Source: QKTW01 sp052161885 (GTDB taxonomy: Bacteria > Bacteroidota > Bacteroidia > Chitinophagales > Chitinophagaceae). From it: 64,000 nt of DNA. Below the pieces are notes generated by a model that did no database searches, had not been told where the DNA came from, and saw nothing but the letters and a program-made list of their open reading frames with translations. How positions within the stretch are numbered: the first letter of the stretch is position 1; each line of letters opens with the position of its first letter. Shown here one piece after another: positions 51,539 to 60,784 of this stretch. The translations under genes and the position numbers were made by a program. The DNA lies in contig CP197396.1 of assembly GCA_052161885.1 (NCBI GenBank), positions 5,146,001 through 5,210,000 of the forward strand, in the 5' to 3' direction.

Positions 51539-52486
51539 ATGAAAAAAGTTATCCTCACCTCCGCCCTGTTCTTCGCAGCCTTCGCAAATAGTTTTGCTGC
51601 AGGTGTCAGTTCCATTACTGGTACTGCTACGGCTAATGCTTATCACGGCAGCCGCCTGGTAGTTGACAACAGCATTGCTGTAAACGGTAACGGCCAGATT
51701 AATGGCTCTACTGGTAGTGTGAGCATCAGTGGCTTCGTTGCCGGCGATACACTCATCATGGATGCACCCGCAGGCGTAACGGCAAGCTATAACACGGGTA
51801 CCGGTGTGATAACCTTTTCCGGTAAAACAGACGCAGACAGCTGGGCTGCAGCATTTGATAATGTGATGTATAGCCGTTCCAACAATAACAGCGGCGACCG
51901 TATGATCGTTTTCAGCCTAAGCGGTAAAACTTTTTCAAGAACAATCAACACTGTGGGCACACTGGCCCTCACCTGGGTTTCTTTTGATGCCCGCACTGCC
52001 GGCAACGATATACTGCTGGACTGGAAAACTGCTGACGAGAAAAATACTGCCAGCTTCGACATCGAACGTTCCACTGATGGCAAGAACTTTGAAACAGTTG
52101 GTAGCCTGAACACTATCGGAACAGGCAACAACGATTACAACTTTACCGACGCTGCTACAGTAAACGGAACCAATTACTACCGCCTGAAGCAAATTGACAA
52201 TGACGGTACCTTCCAATATTCAAAAGTGATCACTGCCACTGTGCGTAAGGAAGCAGTAGTAGATGCGGTAGTGTTCCCGAATCCTGCAAAAGACGTGCTG
52301 CACATCAAATCTACTGTTCCGGTATCTGCAGAGATATTTAACCTGAGCGGTATGCGCGTAGCTGTAACTGAGGCTTCAACAGAAACAAGCATCAGCCTCA
52401 CCGGACTGGCAGCAGGCATCTACGTTTATCACCTGGTGAATGGTAATGAAGTAGTAAAAATGGCAAAAATCGAAGTGATCAAATAA
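51539..52486 (+). CDS. Small T9SS cargo protein
   Basis: 315 aa with a signal peptide (VILTSALFFAAFANSFA). The middle has an Ig-like fold common in Bacteroidetes secreted proteins (WVSFDARTAGNDILLDWKTADE, given here as two strands; TASFDIERSTDGKNFE, TNYYRLKQIDNDGTF). The last ~75 residues are a type-A T9SS sorting domain (VFPNPAKDVL, IFNLSGMRV, LAAGIYVYHLV, KIEVIK). It has no catalytic motif. The ATG at 51539 was chosen for the signal peptide. Confidence 0.85.
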   Translation: MKKVILTSALFFAAFANSFAAGVSSITGTATANAYHGSRLVVDNSIAVNGNGQINGSTGSVSISGFVAGDTLIMDAPAGVTASYNTGTGVITFSGKTDADSWAAAFDNVMYSRSNNNSGDRMIVFSLSGKTFSRTINTVGTLALTWVSFDARTAGNDILLDWKTADEKNTASFDIERSTDGKNFETVGSLNTIGTGNNDYNFTDAATVNGTNYYRLKQIDNDGTFQYSKVITATVRKEAVVDAVVFPNPAKDVLHIKSTVPVSAEIFNLSGMRVAVTEASTETSISLTGLAAGIYVYHLVNGNEVVKMAKIEVIK

Positions 52487-52564
52487 GATATTTAAATTAT
52501 TGCGGTCGAAACCGACACCCCGGTAATATTGAAACGCAAAAAACGGTTGGTTTTGTAATGATGG

Positions 52565-52595
52565 CGGAGTAGCTTACTGGCTGCTCCGTTTTTTG
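52565..52595 (+). terminator. Terminator after the T9SS protein
   Basis: CGGAGTAGC pairs with GCTGCTCCG (one G-U pair) around a 6-base loop, then six T. Confidence 0.8.
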
Positions 52596-52648
52596 CTATA
52601 TATGGTTAGTCTGCCGGCGTAAAGCCGCTATCTTAATGAGTTCCGTTA

Positions 52649-53221
52649 CTATTCGTGCATCAGGTAAATGCTCAGCAGCACACAATTGCCGTTATACGGA
52701 TTTTCCAGGGAATGAGGCTGCCGGGCGTCATAAAATAATACATCGCCTTCCGTTAGCTCTACATTATGCTGGCCTATACCGGTAATGATACTACCGGAGA
52801 TGACATATACAAATTCAACAGCGTTTGTGGCAATATGCGGGCGCTTTACGCCAGGCCGGATGGTTACCACCGTTGGCGAAAAAACACTTCCGGGTATGTA
52901 TCGCGTCATAATAACCCTGTAATCTATACCTGCAGAATCTTCACGTTCAAGATGCTCGTGGTCGTCTTTTTTCAGCAATATATAGGGCTGGTCCTGCAGC
53001 AGATCTGAAATATTGCCGATAACTTCAGTTAAAGGCACGTCCAGTGCCACAGCAATTCTGTTCAGCTGTAATATATCCGGGATGGTCCGGAAATTTTCGA
53101 CGTTGAGTAATACCTGCTCTTCCATGCCTGCTTTTAAGGCAAGCGTTCCGGCAGATAGGCCGCGTTCGGTACGTAACAATTTAATGCCTGTCCCCAGATG
53201 GGCAAATTTCTCTAATACCAC
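52649..53221 (-). CDS. XRE-family regulator with cupin domain
   Basis: A 190-aa predicted repressor of the HTH + cupin design. The HTH begins right after a GTG at 53221: LGTGIKLLRTERGLSAGTLALKAG. The cupin follows (VIMTRYIPGS, TNAVEFVYVISGSIITGIG, LTEGDVLFYDARQPHSL) with His residues typical of a sensor site. No ATG is available; a farther in-frame TTG at 53326 is less likely because it would add an unconserved stretch. Such regulators often control polyamine or amino-acid genes; here the target is unknown. Confidence 0.7.
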   Translation of the reverse strand: MVLEKFAHLGTGIKLLRTERGLSAGTLALKAGMEEQVLLNVENFRTIPDILQLNRIAVALDVPLTEVIGNISDLLQDQPYILLKKDDHEHLEREDSAGIDYRVIMTRYIPGSVFSPTVVTIRPGVKRPHIATNAVEFVYVISGSIITGIGQHNVELTEGDVLFYDARQPHSLENPYNGNCVLLSIYLMHE

Positions 53222-53349
53222 AGGATTGATTTTTTTGCGAAATAAATATTTCCCTGGCCTTGCCGGTGTTAAATAATTATTGCCCCGGGGATATGGCAAA
53301 ACGGCTGTGCAGTTTGTGGTACACAAGTGTATTGCTTAAATTCGTAGCT

Positions 53350-54123
53350 ATGAACAGAATACCGGTACGATCATTTTTCCTGGCTTTATATCTGTGTGTC
53401 GGCATGGTACGGTCTGCTTTGTCACAGTCGTCCTTTATACTTACGCTGGCAGGTACGCCCAATAACACCAAAGACTGGGTGGTTTCCGGGGAAAGCTATG
53501 CATACAACAATGGCGATTTCTTTGTACTGAACAACCCGTTTCCGCTGCGTACCGGCTATGTGATGACCAAGCTGCCATTTGCTGTGACGCCGGAGTCAAA
53601 GTTTACGGCTATGTTTGAGATGCAGTTTTTTTCATTCTCAGATACTGTTGGCGATGGTATGGCATTCTGGTTTCTCACCAAGACGGATCATAATATGCCG
53701 GCTGCGGGGTTGGGTATACCGGCAAACCCGGAAGGACTGGTACTGGCATTCGATATTTTTGATAATAACAAAGACGGTAAAAATCCGGTGGTTTCTCTGC
53801 GCGGCTGCAGCGGTAAAGAAAAAATGTATAATGAGAACGGCAGTTCTTCTGTACTGGACGAGGCGGGTGGTCAGCATCAGCTTACCGATACGGCCTGGCA
53901 CCAGGTTCGGTTGCAGTACGACAAAGGAAACATTGCCGTGTTCCTGGATAATAAGCCGGAACCATTGCTGCAGGGAAAATACCCGATGAACTATAAAGGT
54001 TACTTTGGCTTCAGCTCCTCAGCAGGAAAATACAGTACCAAATTCTGCACCCGCAATGTGGTGATCGTAAGTTCGCTGATGCCACCAGGCATGACCGGCA
54101 GTAAAATGCTTAACGGCCGGTAA
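53350..54123 (+). CDS. L-type (legume-like) lectin-domain secreted protein
   Basis: 257 aa with a signal peptide (FFLALYLCVGMVRSALSQ). The single beta-sandwich matches L-type lectins: LTLAGTPNNTKDWVVSGESY, AMFEMQFFSFSDTVGDGMAFW (two parts), GIPANPEGLVLAFDIFDNN with likely carbohydrate/metal residues (Asp, Asn), HQVRLQYDKGNIAVFLDN, and FGFSSSAG. It is likely secreted and binds glycans. It is divergent from the XRE/cupin gene and 13 bases before the next gene. Confidence 0.8.
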   Translation: MNRIPVRSFFLALYLCVGMVRSALSQSSFILTLAGTPNNTKDWVVSGESYAYNNGDFFVLNNPFPLRTGYVMTKLPFAVTPESKFTAMFEMQFFSFSDTVGDGMAFWFLTKTDHNMPAAGLGIPANPEGLVLAFDIFDNNKDGKNPVVSLRGCSGKEKMYNENGSSSVLDEAGGQHQLTDTAWHQVRLQYDKGNIAVFLDNKPEPLLQGKYPMNYKGYFGFSSSAGKYSTKFCTRNVVIVSSLMPPGMTGSKMLNGR

Positions 54124-54136
54124 TTTTTCTTTTTTT

Positions 54137-54826
54137 ATGGCTATTAATACAGTACTTAACTGGAGCTCCGGTAAGGACGCTGCACTTTCTTTATACTATC
54201 TTTCACAGCAACCCGCTTATACTGTTTCGCACTTGCTCACTACGATCAATGCAGAGCAGGATCGTATTTTTATGCATGGCATACGCGAAGAATTGCTGGA
54301 TATGCAGGCCGACAGGGCTGGATTGCAGCTTATGAAAGTAAAACTGCCACCATCACCAGATGACAATCTTTATAAAAATGCAATGAAAGAATCGTTGCAA
54401 CTGTTGAAGGAAAAAGGCGTCATCGCAGCGGCATATGGAGATATTTTTCTGGAAGATTTAAAAGCGTACCGCGAGCAGCAACTGGCACAGCTGGATATGC
54501 AAACTGTATTCCCGCTCTGGAAGCGTAATACCGCAGAGCTGGTAACAGAAGTAGTTGCAGCAGGAATAGAAGCAATGATCGTATGTGTAGACGGCAGCAA
54601 ACTAGGGCCGGAATTCCTGGGCAGGAAAATAGATGAATCGCTGATGGTCGACTTACCTGCAAATGTAGACCCATGCGGAGAAAACGGCGAATATCATTCG
54701 TTTGTATACAACGCACCATATTTCTCAGCACCGGTAAAAGTTATTAAAGGAGAAACCGTGCACAAACATTACAGCACGGCAGAAAATTCATGGGGCTTTT
54801 ATTTTATGGATGTTTTACCGGCATAA
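54137..54826 (+). CDS. Dph6-like ATP pyrophosphatase (adenine nucleotide alpha hydrolase)
   Basis: A 229-aa N-type ATP-PPase-fold protein. The P-loop variant is WSSGKDAALSLYYL. Conserved blocks HGIREELLDMQADRAGL, YGDIFLEDLKAYRE, VVAAGIEAMIVCVDGSKLGPEFLG (two parts), and NVDPCGENGEYHSFVYNAP match diphthine-ammonia-ligase-related proteins. Bacteria have no diphthamide, so the substrate is unknown. The stop is 2 bases from the stop of the convergent receptor gene. Confidence 0.82.
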   Translation: MAINTVLNWSSGKDAALSLYYLSQQPAYTVSHLLTTINAEQDRIFMHGIREELLDMQADRAGLQLMKVKLPPSPDDNLYKNAMKESLQLLKEKGVIAAAYGDIFLEDLKAYREQQLAQLDMQTVFPLWKRNTAELVTEVVAAGIEAMIVCVDGSKLGPEFLGRKIDESLMVDLPANVDPCGENGEYHSFVYNAPYFSAPVKVIKGETVHKHYSTAENSWGFYFMDVLPA

Positions 54827-54828
54827 AT

Positions 54829-57174
54829 TTATTTTATCCGGCCGGCCTGGTCATTCACATCTTTATTACGGTATTTGGCATCGTGTACATTACCTAGTGC
54901 ATATTTAAGCGTAACAGACAAAGAGCGCTGATCATCGTAATATCTGCCGTCTGAACCGATGCCGTTTATCGTAAAGCGCTCCCGGGATGTCTGAGACCGG
55001 AAAATATCATTAAAACTCACAGTGCAGGATAGTTTCCTGAAAAAAGTGTGCGACAGGGCAATGTCAGCGGCCCATATACCATTGTGCGCATAGATGCCTT
55101 CATTTCTTTTGGTAATACACCATCCGTTGAGTGTAAGTGTATAATTATGCGGCAGGCTTACCTGGTTGCTGGTGTAGAAATACATATATGGCCGGCTATG
55201 AATTGCAACAGCGGCGGGATCTTCCGTACGGGCCATTATGCCGCTGATGATGTTGGTAGAGGTCCATTTCCTGTATGTCCAGGGAATGGTAAGATCCAGC
55301 CGGATGCCATTCTCTACAGCCAGGTTGCGCTCAGTCATATGCAGGGTACCGGTAGCTTCGTTATACTCGGTGACGTCGTATACAGGATTCGTTTGCCGGT
55401 ATACAGAAAGCTGTAAAGAGTAATTCCTGTACTGGAATGTGGCTGCCAGTGCGTCATTGATAGCGGGCGAGAGGTTTATATTCCCCGACCATTCAAAATA
55501 AGGGTTGATGTAGGTTGTTATCTGGCTGGTAGCAGCATAATCCGGTCGTTGTATGGTGCGCGAATAATCCAGTGTAATACTTTTGGTACTATCGGTCTGC
55601 AGCGTGATGCTCGCTTTGGGAAACAGTTTTGTGTAATTTTTATCTACCAGCAGCCCGGCACTGTCCCTGTAACCTCCCTGTACTGTAGTATGCTCGGCCC
55701 GCAGACCTGCATTATAACTGATGCGGCCATGACTGCCGGATAGCTGGGTATACGCCGCAGCTATATTTTCATTATACCTGAAATCTGAATGAGTCGTGTC
55801 TGCAGGTATATAAGAACGGATGTCGAGCAGTGCAGCGGAACGCGACATGTCCAGGTTAATGCCGCTTTCCCATTTCAGCAATTTACAGAGCTGCTGTTCA
55901 TAATCTATACGGCCCGTCCATACGGTTACGCGGTATTGCTGGCTTCTGTCCTGGACTAACGCAGTTTGAGACGTATCGTACGTATTGTAAATGCTGCTGC
56001 TGAGAGATCGGGTGTATGTTGCAAACTGGCCGCCCGCAAACAGGGAGCCTTTATTATGCCTGCCGGTTTTTTTATTGCAATTCAGGTTAAGGTTAAAGTA
56101 TGGGCGGCTGGAATAATTGGTGGTGCCCGTAAAGACATTTGTTTCCGTGCCAGCCTGCAGCTGGCTGGTATTAGTGGCAATGGTAAAGGGTTCGTTTTGA
56201 GAACGGCCGCTGGCTTGCAGCGAGATATAATCTTCATCTGTAAACTGGTAATAGGCGCCGGCATTAAAGATATACTGCTGCCGTTTGCCCAGTGATAACA
56301 CTGTATACCGGGAATCAATATGCTGAGCCGGTATATTAAAATCATTACTGTTGCTTTCCCAGGTATGTTGCAGGTTGTACTGCATGTTGCCCTGCAGCTC
56401 CAGCCGCTTGTTTTTATAAGCCAGCCCTGCCTCTGCATGATTCCGGAATCTTCTTCTCAACTCCGCCTTTTCTGTAAGATCAGTTTTGAAGCCCTGTTCG
56501 TGGCTTATCTTCCGGGTTATAAGGATAACAACTCTCCCGGCGGCTTCGTATTTCGCCGGAGGATTATTAATGATCTCAATATCTTTTATCTGCGATACCG
56601 GCAGCGACTTAAGATCTGCAACAGTAGCCCGCTGATGGCCGATATATATAAGCGGTTCGCCTTTCCCGATCACGGTGATATTTTCGCCATCGCTGCTCAC
56701 CTGTACGCCGGGCAGTTTTGCCAGCAGGTCTGCAGGATCAATTGCTGCGGCAAATGCAGTATTGTCAATATGGACCAGCAGGTTGCCATTACGGTTTTCT
56801 ATTGCTTTCCTGCGGGCAGCTACGGTTACATCATTTAGCTGCAGGCCCGAGTTCAGGTACAGATCCATTTGCCTGTTGCTATCGAGCACTACTTTTTGTT
56901 GTGCGTTTTCACCGGTGCCAGAGATTACCTTAAGCGTATACGTTGCTTTAGGCATGGGTTCAAAAGAAAAATGACCTTTTATAATGCCGGTATATTTTAC
57001 CTGTACCAGGCCTTTTGCATCGAGCAGGTATGCGCCGCCGTCGGTTACAGACAAACTATCGCTGCTTTTTACTATACCGGACAAGCTGTATTTTTCCTGC
57101 GCATGCACCGTGGCAGTTACAAGCGTTATAGCAGGCATCAGCAGGTAAAGGATACGGGATAAGTAATATTGCAT
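54829..57174 (-). CDS. TonB-dependent-receptor-like outer-membrane protein
   Basis: A 781-aa protein. The ATG at 57174 begins a signal peptide (YLLMPAITLVTATVHAQ). A carboxypeptidase-regulatory-like domain (LSGIVKSSDSLSVTDGGAYL) is followed by a plug domain (DPADLLAKLPGVQVSSDGE, PLIYIGHQRA, SQIKDIEIINNPPAKYEAAG) and a barrel of the OMP_b-brl_3 type. The substrate is unreadable. It depends on TonB complexes such as the one encoded at 16978-18364. Confidence 0.88.
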   Translation of the reverse strand: MQYYLSRILYLLMPAITLVTATVHAQEKYSLSGIVKSSDSLSVTDGGAYLLDAKGLVQVKYTGIIKGHFSFEPMPKATYTLKVISGTGENAQQKVVLDSNRQMDLYLNSGLQLNDVTVAARRKAIENRNGNLLVHIDNTAFAAAIDPADLLAKLPGVQVSSDGENITVIGKGEPLIYIGHQRATVADLKSLPVSQIKDIEIINNPPAKYEAAGRVVILITRKISHEQGFKTDLTEKAELRRRFRNHAEAGLAYKNKRLELQGNMQYNLQHTWESNSNDFNIPAQHIDSRYTVLSLGKRQQYIFNAGAYYQFTDEDYISLQASGRSQNEPFTIATNTSQLQAGTETNVFTGTTNYSSRPYFNLNLNCNKKTGRHNKGSLFAGGQFATYTRSLSSSIYNTYDTSQTALVQDRSQQYRVTVWTGRIDYEQQLCKLLKWESGINLDMSRSAALLDIRSYIPADTTHSDFRYNENIAAAYTQLSGSHGRISYNAGLRAEHTTVQGGYRDSAGLLVDKNYTKLFPKASITLQTDSTKSITLDYSRTIQRPDYAATSQITTYINPYFEWSGNINLSPAINDALAATFQYRNYSLQLSVYRQTNPVYDVTEYNEATGTLHMTERNLAVENGIRLDLTIPWTYRKWTSTNIISGIMARTEDPAAVAIHSRPYMYFYTSNQVSLPHNYTLTLNGWCITKRNEGIYAHNGIWAADIALSHTFFRKLSCTVSFNDIFRSQTSRERFTINGIGSDGRYYDDQRSLSVTLKYALGNVHDAKYRNKDVNDQAGRIK

Positions 57175-57283
57175 GTCAATGCCGGATGAGCTGCAATAGT
57201 AGCTATTAACCCTTTCAAACAAGGTTAATTACGGTTAATATTTACAGAGATGTTATTTTTATAGCCCGGCAAAAACATGAAAA

Positions 57284-58027
57284 ATGACATTACACGAAGC
57301 CATAGAGAAAGTATTGCACGCGGCCGGCAAACCTTTGACGACACAGCTGATAGCTGATGAACTGAATAAAAACGGCTGGTATAAGAAAAAGGATGCTTCT
57401 TTGATCGAAGCGTTCCAGGTTTATGGCCGGGTCCGGAATTACGCCCATATTTTTGAGCGCACCGGCTCAATCATTTCACTTGTAGTATGGAAGCAAAATA
57501 TAAAAGATTCTGTATCGCAGATTGTAAATCCTGATCCCACAAATATCAAAACTTCGTTCGGGCCTATCTCGGACGAGCATACTGAAATTCTTATCCTGGG
57601 AACATTGCCGGGCGACAAATCCCTGGAACTCGGAGAGTATTACGGGCATTCAAGAAACAGGTTCTGGAAAATCATTTCAGCAATTACCAATAACGGGCTG
57701 CCGGTAACATATACTGATAAAAAAGCCCTTCTTTTAAAATTAAAAATAGGTATCTGGGATGTTGCACATAAAGCAGACAGGAAGGGCAGTCTTGATACAG
57801 CAATCAAAAATGAGGAGCCAAACGATCTTGAAAGCTTTATAAAAGCACACAAAAATTTAAAAGTGGTCGGTTTCAATGGTGCAAAATCTGCAGCCCTTTT
57901 CAGTAAATATTTTGACCGGAAAGATGGGATAAAATATATCTCTTTGCCAAGTTCGAGTCCTGCCAATGCGGGTGTTGACTTTGACAGTATCTGCAAACTG
58001 TGGCGGCAAATCCTGGTGGATAACTGA
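57284..58027 (+). CDS. HARE-HTH / DNA-deoxyinosine-glycosylase-type fusion
   Basis: A 247-aa two-domain protein. Residues about 1-68 match the HARE-HTH (HB1/ASXL/restriction-endonuclease helix-turn-helix): TLHEAIEKVLHAAGKPLTTQ, LIADELNKNGWY, YAHIFERTGSIISL. Residues about 95-245 are a uracil-DNA-glycosylase-superfamily domain of the DNA-deoxyinosine glycosylase kind: ILILGTLPGDKSLELGEYYG, HSRNRFWKIISAI, LKIGIWDVAHKADRKGSLD, and LPSSSPANA (221-229) for the minor-groove loop. It would remove a deaminated base; the HTH may target modified or particular DNA. It is divergent from the receptor gene and complete. Confidence 0.78.
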   Translation: MTLHEAIEKVLHAAGKPLTTQLIADELNKNGWYKKKDASLIEAFQVYGRVRNYAHIFERTGSIISLVVWKQNIKDSVSQIVNPDPTNIKTSFGPISDEHTEILILGTLPGDKSLELGEYYGHSRNRFWKIISAITNNGLPVTYTDKKALLLKLKIGIWDVAHKADRKGSLDTAIKNEEPNDLESFIKAHKNLKVVGFNGAKSAALFSKYFDRKDGIKYISLPSSSPANAGVDFDSICKLWRQILVDN

Positions 58028-58056
58028 TTGTCTGAAATTTTTGTGAGCCGTGTAAA

Positions 58057-58998
58057 TCATTTCTTCACAAACCGGTCGTCGGTCAGTGCATGCAGGAAAG
58101 CTTCAAGGTCTTGTTTGTTCTGTTCGGTGAGATGTAAAGGCTCGCGGAGTAAGGAGTCCCGGTTCAGACCATCGGCGAGCAAGGTGTGCGGGTTGTCGTA
58201 GTAATCGATCACCTGCCGCAATGTTTTGAGGCTGCCATCATGCATGTAAGGTGCGGTCATGGCTACATTGCGCAGGCCGGGTACTTTAAATTTGCCAATG
58301 TCGGCAGTATTATGCGTGATGCGGTAACGGCCGGAATCATTGTATGCTTTACCATTAAACAAACCAATGCTGCGGAACTCATCACCGGTAAAATCCGGAG
58401 TAAAATGGCATTCCAGGCATTTACCTTTTGTGCGGAAAATCTCCCGGCCGCGTACCTGTTGAGCCGTCATGCTATTTGGCTCATCATTCATCCAACGGTC
58501 ATTGGGCGTATCACCGGTTTCCAGCGTATTTTCAAAAGCAGCGAGCGCAGCGCCGAGATTATTTGCGTTGGGAAACTGTTTAAAGACCTTGTAGAAGAGG
58601 TTGCGGTATTTTTTGCTGTGGTTCAGCCTTTTTACAGCCACAGCAACCGGCAGGTTCATTTCATTTGCATCTGCGATCGGGAACAACGCCTGTTTGGCCA
58701 GTGTGGCAGCGCGCCCGTCCCAGAAGAAAGACTCACGGCTGCTCATATTCATAACGGAAGGTGCATTACGCTTACCTAACCGGCCATGAACACCAATACT
58801 GAAAGGTAATGTATCGGCAAAAGCAAATTCCGGTTTGTGGCACGAACCGCAACTAATAGAGCTGTCTTCAGAAAGAATGGGATCAAAGAACAATAGCTTG
58901 CCCAGTGTGGCGGGCTTCATAGGCACAGGCTTATTGCTGAAAGAACTGGCCGCAACGACCAGCACTAACAATATCCCTATGACTGACAACCTTTTCAC
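58057..58998 (-). CDS. Di-haem cytochrome c peroxidase (MauG/CcpA family)
   Basis: A 313-aa periplasmic enzyme that reduces H2O2 to water. It starts with GTG at 58998 and a signal peptide (IGILLVLVVAASSFS). Two c-type haem sites are present: CGSCH (about 50) and CLECH (about 196). Family blocks include GKLLFFDPILSEDSSISCGSCH (two parts), RNAPSVMNMSSRESFFWDGRA, VPGLRNVAMTAPYMHDGSL. The distal Met/His are in usual places. It probably takes electrons from cytochrome c. Confidence 0.93.
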   Translation of the reverse strand: MKRLSVIGILLVLVVAASSFSNKPVPMKPATLGKLLFFDPILSEDSSISCGSCHKPEFAFADTLPFSIGVHGRLGKRNAPSVMNMSSRESFFWDGRAATLAKQALFPIADANEMNLPVAVAVKRLNHSKKYRNLFYKVFKQFPNANNLGAALAAFENTLETGDTPNDRWMNDEPNSMTAQQVRGREIFRTKGKCLECHFTPDFTGDEFRSIGLFNGKAYNDSGRYRITHNTADIGKFKVPGLRNVAMTAPYMHDGSLKTLRQVIDYYDNPHTLLADGLNRDSLLREPLHLTEQNKQDLEAFLHALTDDRFVKK

Positions 58999-59052
58999 GC
59001 CGCAAAACTACGGCTTGCAGGTCATTTTGTGAAAAAGTGAAATCTGTTTTTT

Positions 59053-59144
59053 TAACGCAAAGGACGCAAAGGTGCCGCTGAGAAACGCTAAGTGAGATGT
59101 TCTTTGCGCCTCTCTGCGGATTACTCTGCGTTCTTTGCGGTAAA
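59053..59144. repeat. CGCAAAG-type inverted repeat, copy 4
   Basis: Left arm TAACGCAAAGGACGCAAAGG, right arm ending GTTCTTTGCGGTAA, nearly inverted. It lies in the gap between the peroxidase and fumC genes, upstream of the fumC promoter. It is the clearest of the four copies. Confidence 0.75.
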
Positions 59145-59196
59145 ACCCATGCAGAAAATTTTCCGAAAGGTGAAAAGCATAATTGCCCGCATTCAA

Positions 59197-59204
59197 TACC
59201 TTTG
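59197..59204 (+). promoter_or_regulatory. -7 promoter element of fumC
   Basis: TACCTTTG matches TAnnTTTG exactly, 69 bases before the ATG at 59273. No clear -33 motif. Confidence 0.5.
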
Positions 59205-59272
59205 CGGCGGTTATGGCTGTTTTATGGCAGCCGGCCACAACCCGTAACTATTATTTTAAATATTCAATAATC

Positions 59273-60697
59273 ATGGATTTTCGTATTGAAAAAGACACGA
59301 TGGGCGAGGTAAGTGTACCAGCCACAGCGTATTATGGCGCACAGACACAGCGCTCTATTGAAAATTTCAAGATCGCGCAGGACATCAATAAGATGCCTAA
59401 GGAAATCATCCGCGCTTTTGCATACCTGAAGAAAGCAGCTGCGATCACCAATACCGAACTGGGCGTACTTCCTGCAGAAAAATCGGCACTGATAGGCCAG
59501 GTGTGCGACGAAATCCTTGATGGCAAGCTGGATAACGAATTTCCGCTGGTAGTATGGCAGACGGGTTCGGGCACACAGTCTAACATGAACGTGAACGAAG
59601 TAGTGGCTTACCGCGCACACGTACTGCACGGCGGCCAGCTTACCGATAAAGACAAATTCATTCACCCGAATGATGATGTGAACAAATCACAGTCTTCCAA
59701 CGATACTTTCCCTACAGCAATGCATATTGCAGCCTACAAAATGCTGGTAGATGTGACGATCCCTGGCATCAAAAAACTGCGCGATACACTGGCTGCAAAG
59801 TCAAAAGAATATATGCATGTGGTAAAGATAGGCCGTACCCATTTTATGGATGCTACGCCACTCACCCTCGGCCAGGAGATCAGCGGTTATGTATCGCAAC
59901 TGGATCATGGTCTGCGCGCTATCAACAATACACTGGCGCACCTCAGCGAACTGGCACTCGGTGGCACAGCTGTCGGTACTGGTATCAACACACCTAAGGG
60001 TTATGATGTAAGCGTAGCAGCCAACATTGCAAAACTCACAGGTCTGCCTTTCGTTACTGCAGAAAATAAGTTTGAATCACTCGCAGCACACGATGCTATT
60101 GTAGAAGCACACGGCGCACTGAAAACAGTTGCTGTGAGCCTGATGAAAATAGCCAACGATGTGCGTATGCTCAGTTCCGGTCCGCGCGCAGGTATCGGCG
60201 AAATACACATACCGGATAACGAGCCGGGTTCATCTATTATGCCGGGTAAAGTAAACCCTACACAGTGCGAGGCGCTCACCATGATTGCTGCACAGGTAAT
60301 GGGTAATGATGTGGCGATAAGCATTGGCGGTGCCAACGGTCACTTTGAGCTGAACGTGTTCAAGCCGGTAATGATCTTCAACTTCCTGCACAGCGCGCGC
60401 CTGATAGGCGAAGGTTGTGTTTCTTTCAACGACAAATGTGCTGAAGGCATTGAGCCGATCGAAAAGAACATACAGGAGCATGTAAATAACTCACTGATGC
60501 TGGTTACAGCACTTAACACCAAGATCGGTTACTACAACGCTGCTGCTATTGCACAGGACGCACACAAACGTGGCATTACACTGAAGCAGGCTGCACTGGA
60601 GTACAAACTGAAAGGCCTCGATTTTGAGCATATGACCTCTGAGCAGTTTGATGCATGGGTAGTGCCGAAGGAAATGGTAGGAGATTTGGGTAATTAG
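59273..60697 (+). CDS. fumC: Fumarate hydratase, class II
   Basis: A 474-aa fumarase that converts fumarate to malate without an iron-sulfur cluster. The ATG at 59273 is chosen over the frame from 59183. Blocks: ATAYYGAQTQRSIENF, VWQTGSGTQSNMNVNEV, SQSSNDTFPTAMHIA, GRTHFMDATPLTLGQE, GGTAVGTGINT and the signature GSSIMPGKVNPTQCE. The sequence is complete. Malate then goes to Mqo, encoded at 49485-51002. Confidence 0.96.
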   Translation: MDFRIEKDTMGEVSVPATAYYGAQTQRSIENFKIAQDINKMPKEIIRAFAYLKKAAAITNTELGVLPAEKSALIGQVCDEILDGKLDNEFPLVVWQTGSGTQSNMNVNEVVAYRAHVLHGGQLTDKDKFIHPNDDVNKSQSSNDTFPTAMHIAAYKMLVDVTIPGIKKLRDTLAAKSKEYMHVVKIGRTHFMDATPLTLGQEISGYVSQLDHGLRAINNTLAHLSELALGGTAVGTGINTPKGYDVSVAANIAKLTGLPFVTAENKFESLAAHDAIVEAHGALKTVAVSLMKIANDVRMLSSGPRAGIGEIHIPDNEPGSSIMPGKVNPTQCEALTMIAAQVMGNDVAISIGGANGHFELNVFKPVMIFNFLHSARLIGEGCVSFNDKCAEGIEPIEKNIQEHVNNSLMLVTALNTKIGYYNAAAIAQDAHKRGITLKQAALEYKLKGLDFEHMTSEQFDAWVVPKEMVGDLGN

Positions 60698-60723
60698 TTA
60701 ATTGGTTAATTGGGTAATAGGTT

Positions 60724-60774
60724 ATGTCATCCCGAGCCCTTTCTTCATCAGGGCGGGCCGTGCCGAAGGACGAT
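60724..60774. repeat. REP-like dispersed repeat, copy 3
   Basis: GTCATCCCGAGCCC and GTGCCGAAGGACGATGG with an internal palindrome; diverged relative of 44979-45058. Directly upstream (60697-60724) is a short direct repeat of GTTAATTGG/TTAATTGGG. Confidence 0.5.
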
Positions 60775-60784
60775 GGTTTTTAAT

